Shown here: in pieces, positions 46,090 through 58,185 of the stretch
Layout: every line of letters starts with the position of its first letter
Numbering within the stretch: the first letter of the stretch is position 1
Assembly: GCF_002999335.1 (NCBI RefSeq)
Contig: NW_020312214.1
Span: forward strand, 186,001 to 250,000
Length of the DNA stretch: 64,000 bases
Source: Cyclospora cayetanensis
Taxonomy: Eukaryota; Apicomplexa; Conoidasida; Eucoccidiorida; Eimeriidae
Reading direction: 5' to 3'
Notes under the pieces: model-generated
What the model was told of the DNA's origin: nothing
Seen by the model: the letters and a program-made list of their open reading frames with translations, nothing else
Database searches by the model: none
Made by a program: the position numbers and the translations under genes

Positions 46090-47148
46090 CTACTTACCCT
46101 TGGGCCGGGGATTGCCCTTTGCCGCAGCTCCGCGGGCTTTGGCTGAGGCCTTAGCTGGCGCCTTTGCCTTTGGCTGGTACTTTAAGGCCCACTGTGATGT
46201 ATATCCAACGAAGTGTGATAAGCGTACGCACTTCGAGTTGCCGCAGTTCATGCTGACTGTACCCGCAGCCGTCTGCATGGCAGAAACACAGTGCAGTCGA
46301 GTGACAACGCTCTAAGCACCTGCTTGTGTGCTGCAAGAAAAAGCGGGAGGAATGACTTATCACACAAAATAAAGGATCCAAATAATAGACTTCTGATTGA
46401 ATGTACAAGCATGAATGCATATAGTCCTAAGTTTTGCGATTTCCGATAGTCTCTGTATACGGCAGCAGCCCCTACTCTGCGAGTAATCTGTATACACCAT
46501 TTCCTCTCTCGTTCGTGTTTCTTCCCACCTCTTTTAGCAACTTGAGAGACTCATCGTCGGCGAAGAGAAATGTGAAGAGCTTGCACACATAGCTGGGTAC
46601 AACATTCTCTTGGCCGGTCTTGCGGACATGAATGACTGGCAACCCCTGTTCCATCGAGAGGTCCCCGTGCCACTGCACACAAGGGGCGCCAGGAGAAGGA
46701 TCACCCAGGATTGGATCGTCGGAGTAGCTCACACTCCTGAAGCAAGCAGCCAGAAGCCCATACCTTAGTCATCAAGCCTAATTGAGAGAGAAAATGCAAT
46801 CTGCGTACTGTAGTATGGGGCAGCAACGATGTACAAGGAGGGCCTCAAAATGTTACGTGTTGCTCCTTACTGAGCTATTGTGCGGAGCATATCAAGAACC
46901 TGGTCCCTCTCCCAAACCTTGGCCGCTCTCTTTTGGACGTGAGTTATCCACTTCTTCGCAAGTAGGTCAGCACTTGCTTCGCTGTGGGGCTGGAAGTCCT
47001 GGTCCGGGGAGTCTACGCCATCTATGGCCTCTTCTTTCCACGACTCACTAGATGTAGACGACTTAGAGCCCACAGTGCTCTGACTGCCCACGTCAGAAGA
47101 AGAGCTGCTGCCCCAAAAGCTCCCACAACACGAACGCCACACAGACAT
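46090..47148 (-). CDS. Unrecognised protein, three exons, Lys/Ala-rich tail
   Basis: Family not recognised. Minus-strand exons 47148-46871, 46736-46496 and 46272-46090 join in phase to about 233 residues. The N-terminus is Ser-rich (SSSSSDVGSQSTVGSKSSTS) with an acidic stretch. Then comes a basic helix (KKWITHVQKRAAKVWERD), which runs across the first junction into SVSYSDDPILGDPSPG. A globular-looking middle follows (CVQWHGDLSMEQG, CKLFTFLFADDESLKLL), then a short Cys/His block CGNSKCVRLSHFVGYTSQW, and last a Lys/Ala/Pro tail ending KGNPRPKGK. The CGNxxCVRLSHF block resembles the C-terminal half of HNH-type zinc sites, but the other metal ligands are not evident, so no nuclease function is claimed. 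The splice between exons 2 and 3 has an alternative acceptor one codon-phase away. Confidence 0.5.
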
Positions 47149-49075
47149 TTCTCCCTGGAGGGAAGATGCGGACAGCCCGGGGTAAAGGGGCTCACAAAAT
47201 CGGTTTGCAGAGAACGGCGAGATTACAAGCCCACGCAAGATGACTGGCGCCCACCAAGGTCGCGCCACGCAACGAAGGCGGCTCGTTGTTTTCTCCACAG
47301 CAGTATTCCCAAAGGGGCAAAACCGCCATGTCCTATGACATGCCCACAGTTTCGGTGCTCAGAAACGCAGTGATAAGCAAGCCAGGAATAAAATTGCGCT
47401 TCAAGTGACAAGAACGAGACAAGCAACTGCGGAGCACAACTACGGTTCTAACGAGTTATTCTCATGATCCACAGCACCCTGCAGTGGGACAGCTGCTTCT
47501 TGGAGCTGGGATGCGAGTAAGACGCATTATTGGATAGCCTGAAGCATAAGCTTGGCAATATTTAAAGGCACTCTGCTCAAATGAGTAGGGAACGTGGACA
47601 ATCGGGCGGGTGGTCGCTGCGGCGAAAGACCAGCTGTGGCCAGGACATCAAAAAGATTACACGGCTGGAAGACCGAATGGACAAGACTACATTTTGCGAG
47701 TCTCAATTGGGGCAATTAGGGCAATCCAACGGAGCGATGAACGTCAAGTCACAGTCCCTTGACACTTCGAGCAGCAGCCAGCGGTGACAGGCTGCTCAAT
47801 GGCTCCAGTGGCCGGCATGTCACAAGTTATCTTTTACAGATACCTTGAAGGTCAGCAGTGCCAAAAGGTGAGCTTTTCACTAAAAACTTCTTTGAACTAC
47901 GTGCTTGCTTTGTCTATGGAGAAATCCGCAACAGATTTCCGTTTCTGCCCGTCGTGCAATTATCGAAACAATCCATCAACTCTGGTCGGCTCGTGAATTT
48001 TCACCCCGATATTCCATCAAGCAATTCCACTGTCTTAAGTGAATCATCTGTAGAGGAGGACAATCCGACGGGATACTTTTCGAATTGAGGCTCCAACGTC
48101 ATAGACCGTACTCCGCGTATCGCGAGAGACTAAATGACGTTCTTCTACACTAAGCCACCTACATGCATCCATTTAACAATACTCAGGAAAGGAGAGCCTA
48201 GAATACCATTTTTATCGTACTGGCTCACCTAGTGAGTCCCTTCTGCCTTTTCACACCTTCGCGTGCTCCGCTATTCCAATCCTTACGGTGCTATGGTAAT
48301 GGTCGCCACATAGAACAGGCAAGCCTTTGAGGACCCAGTGCATAAAACAAATTCAGAAATCACAGCCTACCTATTGCAATACAAAACTATATCAAGATGA
48401 ATGTCCGCGCACTTTCGCCGTAAGAAAATGTTGGCCACGTGCAAGTAGCAGCCACTTCTCCGTGAGTTGTATTTAGCTGAATGGGAAACATGCATGTAAA
48501 GCCGCATCTATAATGCCGCGCCCGGTATTTTCCTTGCGCTGTCCGGTGCGCATGCGCGACAGAACATTTTGTATTCACCCTTTGAGATATTCCCGGGCTG
48601 TTAAAAGTTCTGCATGAAAACTTTGGCGCTTTTCCCTTTATGACTGGCATTCCAATTCCTGAACATCGCTTCAGCCTCACTAGTACCAAAGTCATTTCAC
48701 CAGTTGTTTCGTTGGCTTTTTCTAACGTGATGCAGAGTTGTAGCCGGAGCAGTATGCTCGCACAGTTTACAGAAAATGAGCACGCAATGCCCGCATTATC
48801 CTGAAAAGAAAATAGAGGTTCTTTAACAATTGGACAAACTGTAAGCACGATGAGAGAGAGCAGAGGGGTCCCAGCAAATCTTGAGGCTGCTGCTCCACTA
48901 GGCCAGAAAGCTGCGAACAAGAGCAGCAAAGAATCAGTATTTCATCTGGGAAGGATGACCTCGGCATCTTGTCAAACCAAGCCCAAGAACAAACTGCGGC
49001 GCATCAGTACAAATTGGTGCAGGCATGATCAAACCAAGAAGCAGCTACTGCTCCATAGTGATGCGGCTTTACATA
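47149..49075. other. Intergenic spacer
   Basis: No gene supported. A 180-codon minus-strand frame (48387-48929) begins with a hydrophobic, signal-like segment, but about one frame of this length is expected by chance in 64 kb. No splice partners were found. Confidence 0.5.
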
Positions 49076-50702
49076 TCAGGCGATTTTGTGTGGATTCCAG
49101 CAAAAGCGGTGCTGTCCCTCCTCATGGATGGAGCTGAGCTTGTTCATCTGGTCATCAGAAAGCTGCACGTCGAATATCCTTGCGTTTTCTCTTAAATGCT
49201 CTTGAGAAGTGCTGCATGGGATAACCAATAACCCCTGCTGCAAGGCCCATCGTAGGAGCACCACACTGGGGGGCTGCTGAATTTCCTTAGCGATCTGCAG
49301 CGCCCCACAACAGCAGGGATGGAAAGACACAAGAGTGCACTCTTGTGCACTTGAAGTTATAGACAGGTTGTGGCGGTTTGGAATCGCGACTCGATATATC
49401 GATAAAGAGTTCGGTACCTCCTTGACTACGGGGTGCTCTAGAAGTCGATTTTCGCCCGAGCCCAGGGAGGAATACGCTTGTAGGGTAATGTTGTGCTTTT
49501 TGGCGAAGGGAATAAGTTCGGGAACCCAACACATAGGATGCCATTCGATCTGCAGACACCAATACAGCACCATGCTCTGCCTGATCATCTGTGGACTCGA
49601 AATATCGAAGTCTAATAGAGTGGTAGCAACACTGCACTGTGCAATCATCTCCCTCCATTTGTAGTTGTGCTAAAAACCCCTAGTCCCTGCCGTTTCACAG
49701 GTCTCGTTGAGACCTGCCTGGTTGACCATAGGCATAATCTTCGCTCCGTCCTCCATGAGATTTTCAAGGTGTGTCACCATAAAGTTCGAAACGCCAATAG
49801 CCCGGACCTGAAACGCAATGATCGGTTTCCTAAGCCATGGAGTCATCAGCCCCAACCGGCCGCACAGCAGTAAAAAAACAGTCAATGACAGTTGGACTAC
49901 ATGTGCGCAATAGTTCTGCACACGGCGAATCATGAAAATGGACGAAATGGATTTGGTCTTGCCTTTTTCTGTTCGTAGAGCTGCTCCAATGCTCGCCAAC
50001 TTTCAATTCGCCGCCGACGGTTCTCTGGGTCGCTGGTGTCCACACCGCTGCTGCCTGTCCACAGCCCACACGCCAAAACACTGACGAGCGAACAATAGAC
50101 CATAAAAGGCGACAGCGAACGGGATCATTGGACCCGTGTCTAGGGTAAAGATAGAATGAGTGGGATATGGATTGCCTGAAGGTTGTCCTAACGTTGCTTT
50201 ATTTACCTGGCCAGTGAATGAGGTAAAGATCCAACTGGTCGACACCCAGGCGTTGTATTGTTCCATCAAACGCTCGCAGGACCGCCTCAGTCCCCTGAGC
50301 ATCCTTCGGCTGTAATTTGGATGTCAGAAAAACCCTTGGATTGCCTGCAGTGCGACCACACAGCCCCCTGAACTCCATACGTTCGGTCATTCATTACTGA
50401 ACGCCCGAGAAGGTGGCAGTTACCTGGATACCGAGGGAAAGAAACCGAAGAAAATCACCCTGTAGAGGAAACGGACCTGCTTCCTTGAGGAGTTCGCGGA
50501 TCTCTGCTTCATTTTCATATACTGAGGCGGTGTCTATGAGGCCGTATTGTTCTTGTAGCGCCCCAAAAACGCCGCCTCGCAGCTTGTTACCATGCAATCG
50601 CCAAGTACCCAGGCCAAGGAGGGGCATGCTGACTCCATTGTGGAGTGTGTGGCACTTCGCGGACGCCAGCAAATCCGTGCCAGCTAGACCCGGGGCGGCC
50701 AT
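49076..50702 (-). CDS. Aldo-keto reductase
   Basis: NADPH-dependent reductase of the AKR superfamily, probably cytosolic. Exons on the minus strand: 50702-50459, 50344-50207, 50054-49963, 49807-49718, 49549-49418, 49294-49076; in phase, about 304 residues, a normal AKR length. The start block is GVSMPLLGLGTW. The catalytic tetrad is visible as Asp57 and Tyr62 (LIDTASVYENE), Lys91 (FLTSK) and His125 (LIHWPG). RAIGVSNF and VNQIEWHP mark the mid-barrel; AYSSLGSG and LRWALQQGLLVIPCS mark the cofactor-binding end. I chose ATG 50702 over 50738 because it gives the family-sized N-terminus; the upstream ATG is in frame and possible. Two introns, with donors at 49962 and 49717, appear to be GC-AG: phase and family alignment leave no GT alternative. 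Substrate cannot be told from sequence. Confidence 0.92.
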
Positions 50703-51589
50703 GGTCTGCACACACCATATTGAGCCACAGGAAGGCATAGTAATGACTCAAAATAGCGAAGGTCAAATTGGTGTGGAACTGCTCTAAATGGGAAAGCCCA
50801 AAGCAGCGAGGGGGAGCAATCGCGAAGTCGGACTGGGATGAGAGTGCAGTTTGCTATATACTTGTGAGCGTTTGGGATATGCTGCCAAAAGTCTTGATCC
50901 AAAGAAAAGTTTCAGTACTCTTTCGTTCACCAAACTTTTGTTCATGGTTACGGTGTTTGATACCTTCTGAGGGAAGTTCTATGCCAAAGTCGCTGGCACT
51001 ATACGGGCCCCGCCCCACACAATAATGTCAGCAAATGATTGAATTAAACTAGCCAATTGTTCAGATTTCTTCTAAATGCTAAATAGAGTGCACCTAGCTG
51101 GATTACTTGTTGTGTGGCAGCCAGAGTCAGGTAGATTGGTCTCACACACATACGTGTCAGTATTTCCACTATCGATTAGCTCCAGTGCCTCAGGACCTCA
51201 AAATGAGCTGAGCTTTCCGAGGGCTGAAAGGTTGTCTTAGCCCCATTATAGATACAAGGATGCATGGGCCACGTATCGATGTGGGCTTTCGGCGATTGCA
51301 TTGCTCTTTTCAGGCTATGTGTCAAAGGCTGTAGCCCAGATCGTATACACTGTAGGCCCACCCCCCACGCGGTACATTTTCTCCTGCCACGATAAGTGAG
51401 GCGCACTAAAAGGCGTTCATTGCACTACAGCGATACCCGCTTTAGAGCATTTTCATATTTTTTGCTTGGTGCGTAGCGGGCTAACTTGCAAGTAGCTCTC
51501 CCACTAAGTCTTCGTGGGGAGGCACTTGACTCCAGACTCAATGCACGCTTAATAGAAGCTCGTGGAGTGCCTTTCAGATTAATTACCAC

Positions 51590-51838
51590 CTCCCCCTGCC
51601 CTTGCCCCCAAGGGTTCTCGACAGGAGTGAGAGGGACAGCTAGGGTGCGCGTAATTGCACCCTGTAGACACTCGAGTATTGACAGCTACTTACACATCAT
51701 ATTTAGCACACACGTACACAACATCTGGTCTTCTTGCACCGAGCTAACAGCACTCTGCAAGAAATGCAATATACAAACAGACAAGGCAACTAGGTATTAT
51801 TGTACTATTCTTAGTCAAATATGGCTAGTGAGTACGAA
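51590..51838. repeat. Dispersed repeat copy
   Basis: Closest match to the copy at 22570-22812: GACAGGAGTGAGAGGGACAG...GGTGCGCGTAATTGCACCCT, a CACACGTACACAACATCTGG block, CTTCTTGCACCGAGCTAACAG, GCAATATACAAACAGACAA, and the tail ATTCTTAGTCAAATATGGCT. Confidence 0.65.
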
Positions 51839-52115
51839 GTGTTTGAAAGAAGCTTCCTCCTGAACACCTTTCTCCTCTAACATACAGGGGCCCTTGTCTC
51901 CGGTGCTTCTGCGTCGGGACTAGCTTAATCCAGGAAAGCGAAAAAGTTTTTATTCTATTGCGACTCCTCAGGGAAGAAAAAGGCAAAATAAAGCAAATGA
52001 GTTTATCAGCCGTAAAGCAAAATCGACGGAAAGAAAAACACCGCAGACTAGCCAGCAACGAATGAAGAAGAAATGCAGCGCAACCGGGAAAGGTTTTTGT
52101 GTGGGTCGCCGAAGC

Positions 52116-52361
52116 ATGGCTGCACAAGTGTGCTTTTTGATCACTTTTTTTTTGTCTTCTGTTGTCCCGCAGCAGGAAACTCACACATGTCGGTGCTCCC
52201 ACGACAGCGAGGCATCGCCTTCGCAACATAACGACGCCAATGCATGCAGCTTTCCACTTCACAGCCCCGATTCCTATCGAATCATAAGGAAGAATGTAGG
52301 GGCAACATACCGGAGAGAGCCTACACATAAACCTGAGTGTAGAAAGCAGCGTAACAAATGA
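52116..52361 (+). CDS. Possible short secreted protein (weak)
   Basis: An 81-residue frame opening with a good signal-peptide pattern (MAAQVCFLITFFLSSVVPQ, then QETHTCRC) and carrying five Cys in all. An in-frame ATG lies 18 codons upstream (52062). No homologue recognised, no splice partner found, and a longer frame overlaps on the other strand, so this may be chance. Confidence 0.15.
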   Translation: MAAQVCFLITFFLSSVVPQQETHTCRCSHDSEASPSQHNDANACSFPLHSPDSYRIIRKNVGATYRREPTHKPECRKQRNK

Positions 52362-53078
52362 TGAGCGGAAACTTTTCAGCAAACAAACAGAGATTTTCAA
52401 AACTCTTTCAGGCAGAGCATGCGCTGGGAAAGGGCAAGGACCATAAAAACGGAGGCGTTGCGTTCATGGCGGCAAGCGTTAGTAACGAAATAGAGCCACA
52501 AACTTTCCCGGGGGCAGCTAAGCCAACAACTGCTCCTCCACCAACCATTGAGGCTGGCGTCCCCCACATGTTTCCCTAGAAGCTCCTGCCTAGTGTGTTC
52601 TGGTCGGTACGGAATTCAGCACCCTCATAGTTCCGTGTGAATCCTCCGCCTCCAAACAGGTCACCTGCCTGCGCGGCGAAGTCCGCGAATCATTGGGGAA
52701 TATTTGAAACTTCTCTGGGAGGACGGTTTTGATACTTCTGTAGTATTTCCGTTTCTCCCGAAAATCGAGAGAGTAAGAAAGCACAGAGCATTGTTTTTTC
52801 GAAAGAGTCGCAAGCCTTTAGCTATTTGAACACGCACATCTTCGTCTGATCACCTTATGGTGTGCAACGTGAAGTGTGTCAACCCATCTGGCTCGAAATT
52901 TCAGTCTCGAAAAACACAGTTGGCCCACTCTTTTCTTAATTTGGTGCTTGTATCTCTTGTTCTATGTGCATACGTGCTTGTGTACTAGCCAGCTATTCTA
53001 TGAATTTCTTCGCCACTAAGGGTGGTTGCTGACCTCGGCTCGCCAAGTTCAGGCTCAAATCGAGAGATATTCCTCAAT

Positions 53079-53601
53079 ATGGACTACGGAGTCGGAGGAG
53101 CAACTAGCGGGTGAGTGTACTTTTGTGTCATAAGTCCATCCAAGCGATTAAATTTGCCTGTGCACACAATCCAACATACTGCGGAGGCTGTGACTGGTGT
53201 ACTGTGTCTGTCCCTGTGTCTCAGGAATGTTCTCATTTATCATACTGACGTAAATGCACAGGCGGGTTATAAACGTTCGCCAGATCGCACTAAAGAGCAT
53301 TGTCATTTTACCCGTAACAATATTTCAGAAGAATTGTGGTGCATCACACCAGGCTTGAGAACAATCAAGCAGCTTCCCGAGGTGAGATAAAGTTGAAGCA
53401 AGGGATGAAAAAGGCACCGTCGCTGCATCTGTCGGCAGCGATGTGTAAGCTATCCTAACTCATGACCTTCAAGCATCCGTATGCTTTTGCAGAAAGCCGG
53501 CATTTAGGAGAGTTTGGCTGCCTTCGCTGCATGACAATCTGGCCAAACAGTGCACAGGCGTGTGCCACAGGAAGCCTCCCAGGCCATCAGACGGGCTGTA
53601 A
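53079..53601 (+). CDS. Small unrecognised three-exon protein
   Basis: Family not recognised. ATG 53079 (MDYGVGGATSG) is followed after 32 bases by a strong GTGAGT donor. Exon 2 is 53225-53381 and ends at GAG|GTGAGA. Exon 3 is 53497-53601 and ends at TAA. All join in phase to about 97 residues. The product is basic and hydrophilic, with no signal peptide or membrane span. It has a look of real protein: KRSPDRTKEHCHFTRNNISE, then AFRRVWLPSLHDNLAKQC and a Pro/Arg-rich end. The exon 3 acceptor (GCAGAAAG|CC) was chosen because the upstream CAG gives only four codons before a stop. Two consensus donors in the right phase are the main support; a chance arrangement is possible. Confidence 0.4.
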
Positions 53602-56600
53602 CAGCTTTCCATCGTACGGCTATTCCTTTCCTGGCACGAAGGGATGAAAATTTCTTTGCACAAAACGGCTCTGCGGATCAAAGTGGGAGTGGGCAACAAT
53701 AGAGTCCTTACTTGCTTTCAAACCACAGCAGCCCATCCTTAATGTGGCAGCGTGCTTTTAGCCATCTTTAATTTTGAAAATAGTAGCGGATATGTGAGTG
53801 TCGGAATCATAATAAAGCACACAACTTGGATGGAAATCGTTAACCACTATGGATACGAGCGGTTGCGCTGCACCACATTGAATTGCTAGGGCGTCGTGAG
53901 GACGCACCGGAAACCCCCTTGGTAATGCCCTTGTTATACCTCACTCTAAAGTCGTACTCCAGGAGGCGTTCGAGCTACCAAGCAGCTCTATGACTGTCAA
54001 ATTGGCTGAAATCGCTTCGAAAAAAACAGCGAAAATTGGTGGGTGGCTCGCATCATGGCCCTCATTTTTTCATTCTCCACAGCGCTGCATAGAGTGGCTT
54101 TTCCCTCACTAGACAGCGTTGCTCGGCTTCGGTGAAGCCAAAGGAATAAAAAGTAGCAAGATCTTGGGAGACCCCGTATCCTGTTGGGAGCCAAGGCACC
54201 CACCGTTACGTTCCAAGCGTCTGCTTAAAAAAGAAATGATGTTTATACACGGGTAGCACGAGTACTGTAGAAATTGAGAAGCGGCCGATAAGTGTCCGTG
54301 CTGGGGCACTGCCCTTCTCTGTCTGGGGCACAGGCTGCATTTTCTTCTTGAATAGACGAGTCAAAGCAGCATCGAGCCGGGCGAATCCAGGTATGAAGCT
54401 TCAGTAATAGGAAGCAATATCATAGACTCTTGTACCATTCTTGCAAGTAGATAAAGGTAGAGGCGACACCACGGTTGCTTCAATTTGTGCGTGTTACAGC
54501 TCAATTTCTACAGCTTAAATGCGGAACCTTAGAAGCGTAGTTGTTTTAATCAAAGCACGAACATTTGTGTGCCTTCGGATAGCACTTCATGTCCCACAAC
54601 AGCCGAAGCCCATGTCTTAGGTCCTGCAGGTGCGCTTGAAGATATTGACTAAACCCTCAGCCTTCAACCATGTAGATAGCCATCCACCACTCCTTGATCA
54701 GCTCGTTAAACTCTGGAGCAAGTTGATGATACAGTCCAGATGGGGCATAATCGACTTAAAATGACGCACGGGTATACTCAAGTATGGGAGTTTGAGTGTG
54801 CAACCGTTTTATGGCTGCCACTGGGTGCATAATGATGTGAAAGACAGCATCTGTAAAGTCTACTGTCAAGTAGAGTTTTAATCCGTGTAAGTTGTTACGC
54901 ACATCGTCAATGTGAGGCAATCCGAGATTCTCTTCAAGAGCAATTGTGCACAGGGGCTAAAAGCTAACAAACGCACATGCACCATCTTTTGTCCTATGTG
55001 GCATCTACAAAAGGCTCTGCCCCAAATAAGGATCGGTTTCTACACAGATATTTTTTCAAACATATTGACCTGCTCAATCTCCTCATCGTACTATGGGAAT
55101 GTTGATTATTGTGGAACACACTTTGGGCTGATCGGTACATTAACTCAAAATGGTGCGCTGGACGACCACCAGGTGACCAGCATGCTGGCAGCTCGTCATC
55201 AGTAAGCAAACCCCGAACGCCTTTTGATTTTTGACCATTTTTCTTCATCGGCTGAAAGCTTAATCGAAGTTTTCGATAAAGAGCGCGTGCAGCTTCGGGA
55301 AGACGCGCTCCATGCTAGAACTTTGCTACATTAGTACACTGCCGAGAAGCCCACATGCAAATATGCCTCGTCTTGTAGACATACGGACACTAACTTGCTC
55401 ACCAAAGATGAAAAAAGTGTATTTGAGGGGGTCAGGGGGCATCTTCTTTTGGCGCTTCCTGGCACACTAACCTTGTCCGCAAGCAGCTTTTGGCCTCATG
55501 CGCGCCTTCCATTGGTCCGCCCATGGCAGCCCTAAAATTACATCTTGGTGCACGGCTCAACATTAAATTTCAGACCATGCCTAGTGAAACCAATTCCAGT
55601 TTGATCTAGCGGTTCGGTTTAGGAGCCTTGCCAATACTTGCATTCTGATGACCGAGAGACTGCACTTCTGTGCCGTCTCTTTAAATCCAGATTCACTTCC
55701 TTTGTAGTACAAGGTAATGCTAGAAATTTAGACCATTGATGTGATGTAATATCAGGAAAAAATTGACATGTGGTCGGCCGTGTACTGCGGCTCTTTCGTC
55801 TGTGACCTCCTCGCTGTGCCGCGTCTTGCTTGAAAGTATTCAGTTTTCCTGATGCGTCTTCTTTTTTGCTAGCCAAGCAGCGTGTTTTCGGTGCCCCCAG
55901 CTTCTTTGCTAAAGTTCCCTGGCTTCTTATATGCTGTTTGGCTTCTGGATTATATGGCACAATCTCTCACAGTAGAATTCGAAGCATTTTCGTGGGGCTG
56001 TTTGGAGCTACTAAGGGTAGTGTGGGTCCCTCAAGCTTTCTTTCCTCGTTCACTGTAGACTGTAGGCTAGGACCGGTTGACACGTACCCGTCGTCCATGG
56101 GTTCAAATCCCGACTTGGCTCTTTCTTCTCGGCCCAAGAGGGAGGAGGGTTGCTCAGTTGCTCCTAAAACCTCTACTACTTACACATCCGTCGGCTGTTC
56201 AGTCGCTGAGCTGCTGCCCACCCTGCGATCACCTGATGTAACATTCCTGGGAAACCACATATGAATTATTGATAAAACACCTGTTCGACTACATTGTGGC
56301 TGTTGCAAGCCCGAAATTTTATAACTCTTGCGATGTACCAATACATTGATAGCTATCAAGAAATTCCTCGAATTCAATTTCAACTATTTTCGAAACTCTT
56401 GCTGGTGAGCTTATGTCCGCATAAGTCGGTGAGTCAGGGCTTGTGTGACGCTTAAAATGCAGTAATATCTGCAGGTGCACAAATTCCTTTACATTATTTA
56501 TCCAGTACTGAGGTGCTTCAACCTCAAAAAAATATGCCGCAATGGGCACTCGTTTCCTTCCAGTCTGGAAGGTACACAGCGAGCTCAGCCTCCCACCAGC

Positions 56601-58185
56601 TAATAAAATATTTGAGTGGATAAACATACTTTTGACTATCATACATTTCTGGTCGACAGAGCCTTGTTGACACATCCGTAAATGTAATGGGCTGACAAAG
56701 CTTGCTGTTCAACCACTTGTAAACATTACTGCGTTCACATCAGCTTACAGAACGGCATTTGCCACCCCAACAGGCGTTGCGCCACAGTCAAATTCCTTCT
56801 CCAGAGGAATTTTCATTCTTCACAAAATTGACCAAATTACTTGGCTAAAGGCAGAAAGTGTTGCTCAAAACATGATGGTCCAATGCATCCACAGCCGGTG
56901 GATAAGGGGGGTACAGCTGCACCGAACCATGCGGTGCCTCCAGCTCTAACAGTCTCCTTGAGGCCTCCTAGGGATAGTCTGACCTCTAGACTCGGTACAA
57001 ACTTGATAGAGTTTATCGAGTGTTTTGCCAGGAAGCTCCCGCCTTCCTCTGCCTGTGGCATTCACAGAAATGGAATAAGAAGAGAGAGGGGGCTGGAGTG
57101 CACGTAACTGAAAGCCTCTAGTACACTGAGCAGCCACAGCTGGTTGCACGCAGCATCTAGTGCACATGTAGACAACATTTTGTCTTTTTGTATCCAGCTG
57201 CCAGTATTGTCCACTCAATGAGATAAACGAAACGAGAAGCCAGATAGCCATTTCACGACTGAGGCCAAGTGAAGAATGACCAGTGAGTAGAAAGCGTGTA
57301 CGCTTAGCTTAACCTGCTCGACTGGGAGTATTGTTTGCTGATTGCGCGTAGCGTCTAGCGCACCCAAAATAGCATTACGTCGTCTTGCATCGAGGTACTC
57401 GCACCTCACAAAAAATAGGGTACACTAACAGGCAAATTTACTAGCCAATTCTCTACTTTTTTTTCAATATAACTAGAGTAAGGCAAAGTGCGAAAATGTA
57501 GCTTGCCTGCTGTCCAATTAGTTAACGTGAAATGGCTCTAGGACCCACTGGGGCATCACAACCCATACAGGGAAGACGTTGCTTCCAGCTATGTTCTTGA
57601 GTTGTTCCAAAGAAGGCAACTGTGCTGAGTGTCTGGTGGTTGCAATGGGGCACATATGCAGTTATGCTTACGGAGCATCCCTACTTTCTTGGCTGTGGGG
57701 CAAGTAAGCTAAAAGCCACTAAGCAGGGCATGATGGACATGGGGTGGGCTAATGATGGTTTATGATGCATAAAACGATCTATAATGCACTTCAGTATACA
57801 TTATTTGCTTGACAATCATGCAGCGCCTGTTCGGTGCCCGCCAGCAGTCCAGTGCTGGGGCTGGTGGGGAGGCACCTATGATATAGAGGGTGCTTGCAAC
57901 TAAATTGCGTCGCTACTTGCATAGCCACTAATGTTCTAGGTAACTGTTGCTGGAAACTAAATTGAAGAACTAGACGCGTAAAATGCGCCGCAACAGTTAC
58001 AGGCACCAGGTGAAGGGAGGGGCCGGGGCCGCTGAAGCAGCCGCCGCTGCTGCAGCTGCAGCAGCACCCCTCAGGCGCCCCACGTCCGGACCTGTCTGGC
58101 AGCCGGGCGCGCTGCACAAGAGCGTTGGTTGACAGTCTTTGTTTGGATAGGGCTAGTTTTCGTGTTATAGTACAGGGCAGCGAAA
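53602..58185. other. Long intergenic spacer
   Basis: 4.6 kb without a supported gene. Frames at 54912-55205 and 55830-56264 carry no recognisable domain. A two-copy dispersed repeat lies at about 57080-57500. The last 200 bases, upstream of eIF4A, are GC-rich and probably hold its promoter and 5' UTR. Confidence 0.55.
57080..57500. repeat. Dispersed repeat, head-to-tail dimer
   Basis: Copy 1 (about 57080-57275) reads GGTTGCACGCAGCATCTAGTGCACATGTAGACAAC (quoted as blocks GGTTGCACGCAGCATCTAG and GCACATGTAGACAAC), then TTTGTATCCAGCTGCCAG and GAGATAAACGAAACGAGAAG. Copy 2 (about 57276-57500) reads GATTGCGCGTAGCGTCTAG, CGTCTTGCATCGAGGTA, GGGTACACTAACAGGCAA, and the tail CAATATAACTAGAGTAAGGC. Confidence 0.6.

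Larger units (their letters stand above)
50703..53078. other. Intergenic spacer
   Basis: No secure gene. Contains a dispersed repeat copy (about 51590-51838), a weak secreted-protein candidate (52116-52361) and an overlapping 191-codon minus frame (51825-52400) with no motif. Confidence 0.5.

Noticed and set aside
48387..48929. 180-codon minus-strand frame with signal-like start
   Set aside because: About one stop-free frame of this length is expected by chance in the window; no motif or splice partner.
51825..52400. 191-codon minus-strand frame
   Set aside because: Ser/Phe/Arg-rich without domain; overlaps a dispersed repeat end and competing frames.
56060..56130. T-arm-like GGGTTCAAATCCC suggesting a tRNA
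   Set aside because: The T stem extends to only three good pairs and no matching acceptor 5' strand or anticodon arm was found upstream.
55830..56264. 144-codon plus-strand frame
   Set aside because: No recognisable domain, and no intron signals tie it to neighbours.
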